From NCBI GenBank assembly GCA_900290095.1, contig OKQS01000002.1, positions 279,493-343,492 on the forward strand: a DNA stretch of 64,000 nucleotides. Direction: 5' to 3'. The notes under the pieces were generated by a model, which saw nothing but the letters and a program-made list of their open reading frames with translations, searched no databases and was not told the origin of the DNA. Source of the DNA: Khoudiadiopia massiliensis (GTDB lineage: Bacteria > Bacillota > Clostridia > Tissierellales > Peptoniphilaceae). The position numbers and the translations under genes were made by a program. Below, piece by piece: positions 35,992 through 44,246 of the stretch. Every line of letters starts with the position of its first letter. The first letter of the stretch is position 1.

Positions 35992-38271
35992 ATGAGAAAG
36001 AAGTTTTTATTAACGCTAACTGCCTTCGTTATGGCAATAGCTATGTTTTCGATCATATCTTATGCCGGCAAAGAACCGGCAACTCCGGGAGGCACGGGTA
36101 CTGAAACGGGCACTAATAATCCGGCAAATCCGGGAAAATCGGGAGATCCTGGACAATCCGAGGAAAAGCCGAAGGAACCGGAAGGAATCAAAATTGATGA
36201 GGTTAACTTCCCGGATCCGAGGTTTAGGAAACAGGTGGAAGAGCAATTTGACACAGATAAAAAAGATGGCTACTTATCGGATGTGGAAATTGCGAAAGCA
36301 ACGCACCTATACTTAAGAGGTGAATTTGATAATCCCGAGCTTAAAGGACTGGAACATTTTACCGGACTTACAAATTTAACCATTCAAAATTCCAAGGTTA
36401 CTTTTAATAATTTTAAATTATTTAAGAATCTTGATCGCCTTGAGATTAGAAACAATGCAATGGAGAGCATAGATTTAAGTAAAAACGAAGTACTAAAAAA
36501 CATTACTATAATAAATTGCCGACTAAAAAACATCGATCTTCCGGATAGTGAAAATGTTGAATTTTTAGCTTTAAATAATAATAAAATTGAGACTTTAAAG
36601 TTGAATAAATGCAAAGGATTAGAAGGATTATCGTGTGGGGATAACAGCATTAAAAGTCTAGATTTGAGTGAAAATAAAAAACTGGTATATCTTGGTTGTT
36701 CAAACAACCTCATTGATAAATTAGATCTTAGTAAAAACACCAAACTAACCGGCCTGTCCTGCTCTGATAACAAGTTAACAGAATTGGACCTTAGCAAGAA
36801 CACAGAACTTACCAGTTTAGACTACTCAAACAATCCCTTGGGTGAATTAGATCTTAGCCACAATGAGGGATTAGAAATTTTAAATTGTTCAAAAACAAAG
36901 ATTAAAAAGTTGGATTTGAAAAATTTCCCATATATTCAAAGATTGTATTGTAGCGATAATGAAATAAAAGAGCTTGACCTGAGCTCAATGAAGAAATTAA
37001 GTCTTTTGGATTGCAGCGACAATAAATTGGAAAAACTTGACATAAGCAATAACCGCAATCTAACAGAAATAAAATGTAAAAATAATAAGCTTGCAAGCCT
37101 GGATCTCAGTAACTTAAGTTATTCAAGCCCTACAGTTGAAGCAGGGGGAAACAAGCACCCCATCGAACTTAAATCCGACCGCACCTTTGAACTTAAAAAC
37201 CTGCCGGGCTTTGACGTGGATAAGTCAAGCAAATGGAAGGGCGGCACTGTAAAGAAGGGTGTTCTAACGGTAGATGAGGATGCCACTGAAGTGACATACA
37301 CTTATGATATGGGCAAAAACCAGAAAGAAACCTTCACCCTTTTGGTTACTGACCCCGACTTCCAGCTGACACGCTTGGGCGGAGAAAACAGGATTGAAAC
37401 GGCGATCGAGATTTCCAGGAAGTTCTTCAAAACCTCAGATCGTGTAATTATAGCAAGGCACGACAATTTCCCGGATTCATTGACAGCCGGAGTCCTTGCC
37501 AAGGCTTATGGAGCCCCGATCTTATTGACAGAGACAAGGGCCCTCAATTCAGATGTTAAAGAAGAGATCAAGAGACTCGGTGCCAAGTATGTAACTGTTA
37601 TTGGGGGAACTGATGCCATATCTTCGAGAGTTGTTAATGAGCTTAATGCCATGTCATCAGTAAGTTCAGTAGATAGGTTAGCCGGTGAAAACAGGTTTGA
37701 GACCTCTGTTAAGGTCGCTGAAAAAGTTGTTAATTGGCGCGGCACCCCTAAACAGGTCATCCTTTGCACAGGCACAAGCTTTGCCGACTCTCTCTCGATC
37801 AGCTCATATGCAGCCAAAAACGGCTATCCGATCCTTTTGATTGGTCAGAACAAGGTTCCTCAAGTTGTTAGAGATTTCATGAGCAAATGGAAAATTGAAA
37901 AGGTCTATATCCTGGGCGGAAACCTTGCCATTTCAAGCGGCGTAGAAGACTCCTTATACTGCAAAACAGAAAGAATTGGCGGAGTGAATAGGTATGAAAC
38001 ATCTAAGCTCATAGCTGAAAAATTCTTCAAGGATAAGGAAAATTGCTTCATAGCATCTGGCGAGAATTTCCCGGATGCCCTGGTTGTGGGAGCGCCCGCA
38101 GCAACCAAGGATGCGCCGATTGTATTAACGAATAGGTTTGATGTGAATCTCTATACTAAGCTATTGCTTGAGAATTCGAAGTTTAAAAAGGTTAATATAG
38201 TTGGTCAGTATCTCGCCATTTCATTAAATGTCGAAAGTAAGGTAGAGACACTGCTGAAAAAAGATAAATAA
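35992..38271 (+). CDS. Leucine-rich-repeat surface protein with triple CWB2 anchor
   Basis: 759-aa protein. Signal peptide (RKKFLLTLTAFVMAIAMFSI), a Pro/Gly/Glu-rich spacer with GKSGDPGQSE, then about a dozen 21-residue leucine-rich repeats of the form LDLSKNTKLTGLSCSDNKLT (about residues 100-380), a linker domain (MGKNQKETFTLLVTDPD), and three CWB2 modules (LGGENRIETAIEISRKFF, LAGENRFETSVKVAEKV, IGGVNRYETSKLIAEKFF). The LRR array suggests binding of a host protein or glycan, InlA/InlJ-like; the CWB2 part attaches to a wall polymer. GAGGAGG precedes the ATG and TATAAT lies near 35940. GC content is low in the LRR part. Confidence 0.9.
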   Translation: MRKKFLLTLTAFVMAIAMFSIISYAGKEPATPGGTGTETGTNNPANPGKSGDPGQSEEKPKEPEGIKIDEVNFPDPRFRKQVEEQFDTDKKDGYLSDVEIAKATHLYLRGEFDNPELKGLEHFTGLTNLTIQNSKVTFNNFKLFKNLDRLEIRNNAMESIDLSKNEVLKNITIINCRLKNIDLPDSENVEFLALNNNKIETLKLNKCKGLEGLSCGDNSIKSLDLSENKKLVYLGCSNNLIDKLDLSKNTKLTGLSCSDNKLTELDLSKNTELTSLDYSNNPLGELDLSHNEGLEILNCSKTKIKKLDLKNFPYIQRLYCSDNEIKELDLSSMKKLSLLDCSDNKLEKLDISNNRNLTEIKCKNNKLASLDLSNLSYSSPTVEAGGNKHPIELKSDRTFELKNLPGFDVDKSSKWKGGTVKKGVLTVDEDATEVTYTYDMGKNQKETFTLLVTDPDFQLTRLGGENRIETAIEISRKFFKTSDRVIIARHDNFPDSLTAGVLAKAYGAPILLTETRALNSDVKEEIKRLGAKYVTVIGGTDAISSRVVNELNAMSSVSSVDRLAGENRFETSVKVAEKVVNWRGTPKQVILCTGTSFADSLSISSYAAKNGYPILLIGQNKVPQVVRDFMSKWKIEKVYILGGNLAISSGVEDSLYCKTERIGGVNRYETSKLIAEKFFKDKENCFIASGENFPDALVVGAPAATKDAPIVLTNRFDVNLYTKLLLENSKFKKVNIVGQYLAISLNVESKVETLLKKDK

Positions 38272-38330
38272 TCTTTCTAAGAAACCTATAAACAATTAAA
38301 AAGGGCTCTCAAATAAATGGTATCGGAAGA

Positions 38331-38357
38331 CCGGCTGATCATTTTCAGATCAGCCGG
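38331..38357. other. Perfect 10-bp hairpin after the LRR gene
   Basis: CCGGCTGATC and GATCAGCCGG around a 7-nt loop, enclosed by an outer AATGGT/ACCATT pairing. There is no T run, so it is a palindrome rather than a clear terminator, and could belong with the palindrome families of this genome. Confidence 0.55.
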
Positions 38358-38445
38358 CCACCAACACCATTTGACAAAGAGCCTTAAAAAGTGGACATTA
38401 TCCATATGACCGCGTTGGTCATTTGGAATAATGGCACTCTGCACA

Positions 38446-38485
38446 CAGCCCGGCCTCGGTGGTCGGGCTGCTTTCTTATGGTTTT
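38446..38485 (+). terminator. Intrinsic terminator before array C
   Basis: CAGCCCGGCC pairs with GGTCGGGCTG around TCGGT, followed by CTTTCTTATGGTTTTTT. Confidence 0.7.
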
Positions 38486-38502
38486 TTGTGGGGTTAGGAC
38501 TG

Positions 38503-38927
38503 GGAATCATGGGGGTTGGCGAAAAGTGGAGAGCTCCCATGATTCAATTTGGCCCGGAAATCATGGGGTTTGGCAAAAAGCGGAGTATCCCCTTGAACCG
38601 AGCCGGCCTGAAAATCATGGGGAAAGGCCATAATGCGGGCCACCCCCATGACCCGAGCCGGATCAAAAATCAAGGGGGTTCGGCCAAATATGGACCATCC
38701 CCATGACTCAGTCAATCTGTTAAATCAATGGGGTTGAGCGGAAAGCGGAGAACCCCATTGAGTCAAGCCGGCCCGGCGATCATGGGGAAAGGGCGAAAAG
38801 CGGGCAACCCCCTTGAAAAAGCTCGAGCCGACGATCATGGGGAAAGGCTGAAAAGTGGGCAATCCCCTTGAAAAAGCTCGAGCCGGCGATCAATGGGAAA
38901 TGCTGAAAAGTGGACAATCCACATGAT
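38503..38927. repeat. Palindrome array C (8 units)
   Basis: Eight CATGGGG/CCCCATG-type units every 53-55 bp, with loops such as TTGGCGAAAAGTGGAGAG and AAGGGCGAAAAGCGGGCAA. Units three to six and their linkers are identical to a block of array D (see the direct repeat). After the array a further hairpin GTCCACT/AGTGGAC sits at 39017-39039 and no other feature is seen before the next gene at 39189. Confidence 0.87.
38611..38830 (+). repeat. 220-bp direct repeat, left copy
   Basis: Identical base for base, as far as I can read, to 40260-40479. It spans three complete palindromic units, most of a fourth and their linkers. The copies are 1649 bp apart and bracket the PD-(D/E)XK-like gene. Confidence 0.92.
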
Positions 38928-39188
38928 ACAAGTCAGCCCAGCAATAGAATTAATTCACCAAGCTGCCCGCCATTCACCGAGCACACGACAATCAGTGGGG
39001 CTGGCCAAGCAATATAGTCCACTACCCATAAAGTGGACACCTTTTAAGCAGATTGAGATGAAACGGCGGAAAACAGGAACACCTATAAACAGACTGTTTC
39101 CCCAAGATCCTCTATACTTTAGTTGGCAAGTCATTGTCAGCACAACAATTATTAATAGAGCTAAGTGAGGGAAAAATAAGGAGAGAAT

Positions 39189-40001
39189 ATGGAAAGGCAG
39201 GATAGGAAGCTGAAAAAATTGGAAGAGAAGTACCGCGCCATTGATAAGAAGATTGACAAGTTGTATCAAAAACACATCAAAGGGTGGCTTGAAATAAGCC
39301 AAACTAAAAGCGGACCCAATTATTATCATTGCTATTATGATTGTAAGAGGGGCAAGACGTTGCGCAAATATATTAAGAAGAAGGACATGGAGATTGCAAA
39401 CACCTTAGCTCGCAATGCTTATTACAAAAAACTAAAGGCCTTGCTGGCCGCCCGCCTTCCAATGCTTGAACGCCTGAATGAAAGTTATCGTGAGGATGAG
39501 ATTGACAGCCTGTATGATGACTTGTCGCCCATGCGTCAAGCCCTATTTGAACCTGTTTCCATGACGAAAAAGGGTCGACTTTCCAAATGGTTGGAGCAGC
39601 CGTATTCAGGAAATCCAATGACAAAAAGTTCTGCAGAAATTGTAACAAATCGCTTGGAAATTGTGCGGTCCAAGTCAGAAAAAATATTGGCGGATATGTT
39701 CAATGCTGCCAATGTTCCATATAAATATGAGTGCCCTTTGCAGATAAGAAATGGTTATGTGATATACCCGGATTTTACTTTCTTGGATCCGGTGACCTTG
39801 GAGGAGATTTATTGGGAGCATTTTGGACTCATGGACGATGAAGAATATTCCAATAGGGCCCTGGAGAAAATCAGGACTTACGAGGCAGCAGGTCTGTATA
39901 TGGGGGAGCGTCTTCTGGTCTCATTTGAATCCGGCCAAGTTTTTTTAAACTTGGAATCGGTTCGTCACATTATAGAGAATAGACTTAGATGGCCGGAATG
40001 A
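39189..40001 (+). CDS. PD-(D/E)XK-like nuclease-fold protein of unknown function
   Basis: 270-aa protein. The N-terminal half is a basic coiled helix (RKLKKLEEKYRAIDKKIDKL) followed by a small YYHCYYDCKRGKTLRKYIKK segment. The C-terminal half has the pattern of a PD-(D/E)XK nuclease fold: Glu164 in the SKSEKILADMF helix, then VIYPDFTF with Asp195, then IYWEHFGLMDDEEY with Glu210 and His211. The YWEHFG motif in place of ExK also occurs in nuclease-like domains attached to some UvrD-type helicases. Similar hypothetical proteins occur in gut clostridia; function unknown. It stands alone, flanked on both sides by palindrome arrays sharing a 220-bp identical block, so it may be mobile with them or act on them (inference). 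Confidence 0.65.
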   Translation: MERQDRKLKKLEEKYRAIDKKIDKLYQKHIKGWLEISQTKSGPNYYHCYYDCKRGKTLRKYIKKKDMEIANTLARNAYYKKLKALLAARLPMLERLNESYREDEIDSLYDDLSPMRQALFEPVSMTKKGRLSKWLEQPYSGNPMTKSSAEIVTNRLEIVRSKSEKILADMFNAANVPYKYECPLQIRNGYVIYPDFTFLDPVTLEEIYWEHFGLMDDEEYSNRALEKIRTYEAAGLYMGERLLVSFESGQVFLNLESVRHIIENRLRWPE

Positions 40002-40096
40002 GGGGTGGTTGGGTGTTGGCGTTATCCTAAATTTTGAGGCTTCAAGGTTCGTTGACGGACGGCTTAGGCTAGCAAGTCGTGATCGGACTTGGTCTG

Positions 40097-40628
40097 GGAA
40101 TCATGGGGAGATTACAAAACACGAGGGCCCCATGACACAATCTTGGACGGAAGTCATGGGGGTTTGTTGAAAAGTGGATAATCCCCATGACACGAGTCGG
40201 GCTCAAAATCATGGGGGTTAGACGAAAGGAGGGATGCCCCCTTGAACCGAGCCGGCACTAAAATCATGGGGAAAGGCCATAATGCGGGCCACCCCCATGA
40301 CCCGAGCCGGATCAAAAATCAAGGGGGTTCGGCCAAATATGGACCATCCCCATGACTCAGTCAATCTGTTAAATCAATGGGGTTGAGCGGAAAGCGGAGA
40401 ACCCCATTGAGTCAAGCCGGCCCGGCGATCATGGGGAAAGGGCGAAAAGCGGGCAACCCCCTTGAAAAAGCTCGAGCCGGCGATCATGGGGAAAGGCCGA
40501 AAAGCGGGCAACCCCCTTGAAAAAGCTCGAGCCGGCGATCATGGGGAAAGGCCGAAAAGCGGGCAACCCCCTTGAAATAAGCCGGTACTTCGATCATGGG
40601 GATTTGCTAAAATCAGCAATCCACCTCT
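40097..40628. repeat. Palindrome array D (10 units)
   Basis: Ten units every 53-55 bp after the PD-(D/E)XK-like gene, convergent with the isochorismatase gene. Units seven to nine are almost identical (GATCATGGGGAAAGGCCGAA and GCGGGCAACCCCCTTGAAAA), indicating recent tandem duplication. The stretch from 40629 to 40776 is GC-rich with no feature I can name. Confidence 0.87.
40260..40479 (+). repeat. 220-bp direct repeat, right copy
   Basis: Identical to 38611-38830; lies within array D on the far side of the PD-(D/E)XK-like gene. Confidence 0.92.
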
Positions 40629-40776
40629 ACAACATGAAAAAAATGAAGAAAAAAGGCGGGCACGGATTAAGATACGCCGCCGGGCCAAGCCTCACGCCAA
40701 ACAAGGGCGGCTCCGCATCGTCACGCAGGCAGGCCCCAGGCCGGCCCCGGCTCGGGCCCCGGGCCCAAGGCCCAAA

Positions 40777-41340
40777 TCACTTGATCAGGGCCTGCAATTC
40801 CTTGAAGTGGGGGTTCTTGGAATCCTCCATAAGGTCGAAGAGGAGGGACTCAGTACAGGACACAACCGCCCCCATTTGCATAAACATTGAAAGGGCGCTC
40901 TCCTTGTTCCTGACCTCCCTGGAACTTACGGCATCCACAGGAATGAAGACATTGTAGCCCAGGCCGAGCAGGGTGCGGACGCTCTGAAAAACGCAGATAT
41001 GGGTCTCAATCCCACAAACGACAACATTCTTACGCCCCGCGAACGGAGCTTGGGCCAGGGCCTCTTTGATCGTGGGGGTCAAGGCATTGAAAGCTGTCTT
41101 ATCGGAATAGGCAGCGCCCATCTTTTCAAGCGGACCGGCAAGTTCGGGGATTGTTGGCCCCAGGCCCTTGGGATACTGCTCGGTGATCAGGCAGGGAAGA
41201 CCCAAAAGCTCAGCCGCCTTAAGCAAAACATAGGAATTCCGTTTGACCGCATCAGCATCGGCCATTGCCGGGAGCATCTTCCCCTGAATATCGACGAAGA
41301 GGACCATTGTGTCCCCGGTATTTATTGTGAACTTATCCAT
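40777..41340 (-). CDS. Isochorismatase-family cysteine hydrolase
   Basis: 187-aa cytosolic hydrolase of the YcaC/nicotinamidase-related superfamily. The catalytic triad is visible: Asp in LFVDIQGKM, Lys in TEQYPKGLG, and the nucleophile Cys in GIETHICVFQ, preceded by the cis-peptide segment. The TEQYPKGLGPT motif is closest to YcaC-like members, whose substrates are mostly unknown. AGGAGG lies seven nt before the ATG. It is transcribed alone, opposite to the hot-dog gene region upstream. Confidence 0.9.
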   Translation of the reverse strand: MDKFTINTGDTMVLFVDIQGKMLPAMADADAVKRNSYVLLKAAELLGLPCLITEQYPKGLGPTIPELAGPLEKMGAAYSDKTAFNALTPTIKEALAQAPFAGRKNVVVCGIETHICVFQSVRTLLGLGYNVFIPVDAVSSREVRNKESALSMFMQMGAVVSCTESLLFDLMEDSKNPHFKELQALIK

Positions 41341-41446
41341 TAAAACCTCCTATTTATTCAACTTTCCAAGTGCGAATCCATCATACAATTCGATTATAGC
41401 AAGTAATTTTTCATTTGGTCACCGCAATCCATAAAAATCGAAAATA

Positions 41447-41699
41447 TTGCGGGCAATTTCACGGCGCGACCGGCGCGGAGTTTTTATAAAGGGTTATACT
41501 AAAGGTGACGTGGATTTTAGAGGCGATAAAACGAAGGCCAATGGTTCAGCTGCCAATGGATCCACAGCCGGGGAATCTACTGCCAATGATCCGGCGACCA
41601 ATGAATCGGCAGCCGATAAATCGACAAATCGGCAGGAGCGAGATTTCAGCCGGGCCCCGGATGCAGGCAGGGCTGAGCCTTATAGATCAGGAGGAGAAA
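41447..41699 (+). other. Low-complexity repeat tract upstream of the hot-dog gene
   Basis: A degenerate 15-18 bp repeat (GCCAATGGATCCACAGCC and GCCAATGATCCGGCGACC types) fills 41530-41640. Frames stay open in two registers, giving Ala/Asn/Ser-Thr-rich translations. One frame is continuous with the hot-dog gene, so an N-terminal low-complexity extension is conceivable, but the strong ribosome site at 41690 argues that the tract is untranslated leader. TTATACT near 41492 may be its -10. Confidence 0.4.
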
Positions 41700-42212
41700 A
41701 TGAAAGAGAAAGACAAGCTGCAAGACATGGGAGTTGCCAATAAAAAAATCGCCATACAGGACACGTACGGCGACAGGTTTAAATATTGCTGGGGCTGTGG
41801 GGAGAAAAATGACAGGGGCCTTCACCTGAAGTCCTATCCGGAGGAGGATGGGGAAAGCTGCGTATGCAGGGTCAGACCGGATGCCGAGTTTACAGGAGGC
41901 GTGCCGAAAAACCTATTCGGGGGCGTGATAGCCATGATTTTCGACTGCCACGGGACCGCATCGGCAGCCTGGTTTTCCCACCGTTCCAAGGGCTTGGAAT
42001 TCAACCAAGATACGGTCATAGGCCGCTACATTACGGCAAGGTTGGAGATAGACTTCAAGAAGCCCGTCCCAATGAATGAGGAAATCACGGTCAGGTCAAG
42101 GGCCGAGGAGATTGGTGAGAGAAAGGTCATTGTGACAATGGAAATGGAAGCTGCAGGCGAGCTTAGGGCCAAGGCCAGGATGGTCGCTGTCGGAGTCAAG
42201 GACAATATGTGA
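41700..42212 (+). CDS. PaaI-like hot-dog fold thioesterase
   Basis: 170-aa protein with a CWGCGEKNDRGLHLKS segment typical of PaaI/YbgC-related hot-dog proteins that start with a Cys-rich CxxCGxxNxxGL motif, then the hot-dog helix region GGVIAMIFDCHGTASAAW and the C-terminal strands IDFKKPVPMNEEITVRSR. Proteins of this type hydrolyse acyl-CoA thioesters; the acyl group is not predictable. ATG 41700 follows AGGAGGA; the frame is open upstream to 41505 through low-complexity repeats. It converges on the ABC exporter genes with a 19-nt gap. Confidence 0.8.
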   Translation: MKEKDKLQDMGVANKKIAIQDTYGDRFKYCWGCGEKNDRGLHLKSYPEEDGESCVCRVRPDAEFTGGVPKNLFGGVIAMIFDCHGTASAAWFSHRSKGLEFNQDTVIGRYITARLEIDFKKPVPMNEEITVRSRAEEIGERKVIVTMEMEAAGELRAKARMVAVGVKDNM

Positions 42213-42231
42213 TATAGGGGCCGCCCGGCCC

Positions 42232-44232
42232 CTAAACGTAGTATTGGGCCTGGGCCTGCCAGAGTTTGTAATACTTGCCGTTTTTATCCTTGACCAGGTC
42301 TTCGTGACTGCCCTTTTGGATTACCTTGCCCCGGTCAAAGACCAGGATCTCGTCGCAGAAACGGCAGGAGGACAGCCTGTGGCTTATATAAATGCTGGTT
42401 TTGTTATGGACAATTTGATTCAGAAAAGAGTAGATCTCGGCCTCGGCGATTGGGTCGAGGGCAGCTGTCGGCTCGTCCAGAATCAGTATGGGAGCATTCC
42501 TGTAGAGGGCTCGGGCAATGGCCACTTTTTGAGCCTCACCGCCGGAGAGATTGACTCCCTCATCCCCGAACTCCCTGTATAAGAGGGTTTGCAGGCCTTG
42601 TGGGAGACTTTTCAGCCTTTGGCTGAAGCCGGCATTGTCAAGAACCTCATTAAGCTTACTTTCATCATAATCCTTACTTCCCGCAACATTGGCAGCTAGG
42701 GGTTGGGAAATCAGATGAAAGTCTTGGAAAACAATAGAAAAAATTGACCTATATTCTTCAATTCCGTATTCTTTTATATTCTTACCGTTTACAAGGATTT
42801 TTCCCTCATCGGGGTCGTAGAGTCTGCAGAGGAGCTTAATAAAAGTGGTCTTACCTGACCCGTTCTCCCCGACGATTGCCAGCCGGCGACCCGGACTCAG
42901 TTTAATGCTCAAGTTATCTATTGCGGGCTTGTCAGCACCAAGATAGGAAAAAGTCACATTGTAAAATTCAAGGGAGAGCTCGCTCGCCCTGTGGGGAATC
43001 CCATCTCCGGAGGCCTTCGCATCGACCGCACCTGTTGACTCGGCGGCCGGAATGGTCTTCTCGGCCAAACCGGTTGCACCGGCCTCACCGAGGCCGCCGG
43101 AAACAGGGCACGGCCCGGTCGCCCCAGCCGACCCGTCTTCTCCGGCCAAATCCATGGAAGTCGGCATATCCAAAAACTCGTAGATCTTGTCCAGGAAGGG
43201 GGCATTGGTCTTAATGTCGGAGATGGTTGAGAAAAGCATTGTCAGATTACCGGAAAGCGATGTTGCGGCACCGACATATTGGGTGATGGAGCCAACTCCG
43301 AAAGCACCGGCCATAGCTTTGAGGTAGGTGAAAATATAGATTATGGCGACGAAGACCGCCCCCAGGCCGTCGGCAAAGCTTGAGATAAGGCCGCCGGAAG
43401 CCCTTATATAGCGGGAAAAGGGACCCTTTACACCGAAACCTTGGTCCATGCTGTTTAAAAAATAGGACCGGGCAATATCGTATTGGTTATACATCCTGAT
43501 GTCAGCATCTCTTTCATCACCCCCGAAAAATCCGAAATAGCCGAAAATCCGGTTGCTAAGACGAGCCTTGTCGGAAAGGGCTGCCAAGTGCCTCTCCACA
43601 AAACCGTTCAACCTGCCTGATAGCCAGCTCAGACCCAGCATAATTGCGGGAATTATAAATACAAAGATGGGGGACCTGAGCCAATCCCACATTGCCCCTT
43701 CTTTAGGAATAGGACTTGTGAAAAGGCCAATGCTTAAAATGACAGCACTTATAGTCCCGGCTAAGGCTTCGACCAGGTTTGGAAAAACAGTCACGGCGTA
43801 ATGGAAACCATACCCCGCCCAATTCTCATTTTGGCTTATCTGAGCCTTGAGATCGTGGGTTGAGGGCTTGTCAAAATCAGAGAAATCCATTGTCCACTGC
43901 TTATGGATCATGAGTTTTTGATACTTGGGTCGGCAAAGCTCAAGCCGGAGACTTGCCTGGCGGCTGAAGACGGCTTGGATCAGTGACATCAAGGCCTCGG
44001 CCAGAAGAAGAGCCATGAGCAAAAATTGCAGGCGGTCGGGACGGCGAGGGCCGGCAAGTTCATTGAGGATTTGGGCTGAGAAGAAAATCAGCATGTAGGG
44101 TTTAATAGCCGTCATGATTTTTTCCATGGCCATCGACGGGAAGAGGAGTTTATCAAGCTTGTGAATATCCCGCATTGCCCGCCATTGCCGGCTGAAAGCT
44201 TTTGAATAGGACATATTTTTATTATTTTCCAT
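42232..44232 (-). CDS. ABC exporter half-transporter (permease-ATPase), second of pair
   Basis: 666-aa half-transporter: six-helix membrane domain (about residues 40-350) then ATPase with Walker A GENGSGKTT, signature LSGGEAQKVAIARA and Walker B LILDEPTAALD. Between them is an unusual Gly/Ala-rich insertion of roughly 60 residues (AGEDGSAGATGPCPVSGG onward) that normal exporters lack. With the gene at 44247 it likely forms a heterodimeric exporter; both ATPases keep a Walker B Glu, so neither site is obviously degenerate. GAGG precedes the ATG, 14 nt after its partner. Confidence 0.9.
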   Translation of the reverse strand: MENNKNMSYSKAFSRQWRAMRDIHKLDKLLFPSMAMEKIMTAIKPYMLIFFSAQILNELAGPRRPDRLQFLLMALLLAEALMSLIQAVFSRQASLRLELCRPKYQKLMIHKQWTMDFSDFDKPSTHDLKAQISQNENWAGYGFHYAVTVFPNLVEALAGTISAVILSIGLFTSPIPKEGAMWDWLRSPIFVFIIPAIMLGLSWLSGRLNGFVERHLAALSDKARLSNRIFGYFGFFGGDERDADIRMYNQYDIARSYFLNSMDQGFGVKGPFSRYIRASGGLISSFADGLGAVFVAIIYIFTYLKAMAGAFGVGSITQYVGAATSLSGNLTMLFSTISDIKTNAPFLDKIYEFLDMPTSMDLAGEDGSAGATGPCPVSGGLGEAGATGLAEKTIPAAESTGAVDAKASGDGIPHRASELSLEFYNVTFSYLGADKPAIDNLSIKLSPGRRLAIVGENGSGKTTFIKLLCRLYDPDEGKILVNGKNIKEYGIEEYRSIFSIVFQDFHLISQPLAANVAGSKDYDESKLNEVLDNAGFSQRLKSLPQGLQTLLYREFGDEGVNLSGGEAQKVAIARALYRNAPILILDEPTAALDPIAEAEIYSFLNQIVHNKTSIYISHRLSSCRFCDEILVFDRGKVIQKGSHEDLVKDKNGKYYKLWQAQAQYYV

Positions 44233-44246
44233 AATAACCTCAAATT

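Noticed and set aside
38503..40628. CRISPR arrays
   Set aside because: Spacing is CRISPR-like, but the repeated part is a degenerate hairpin, the intervening linkers are themselves conserved rather than unique, and there is no cas gene or typical repeat-spacer alternation.
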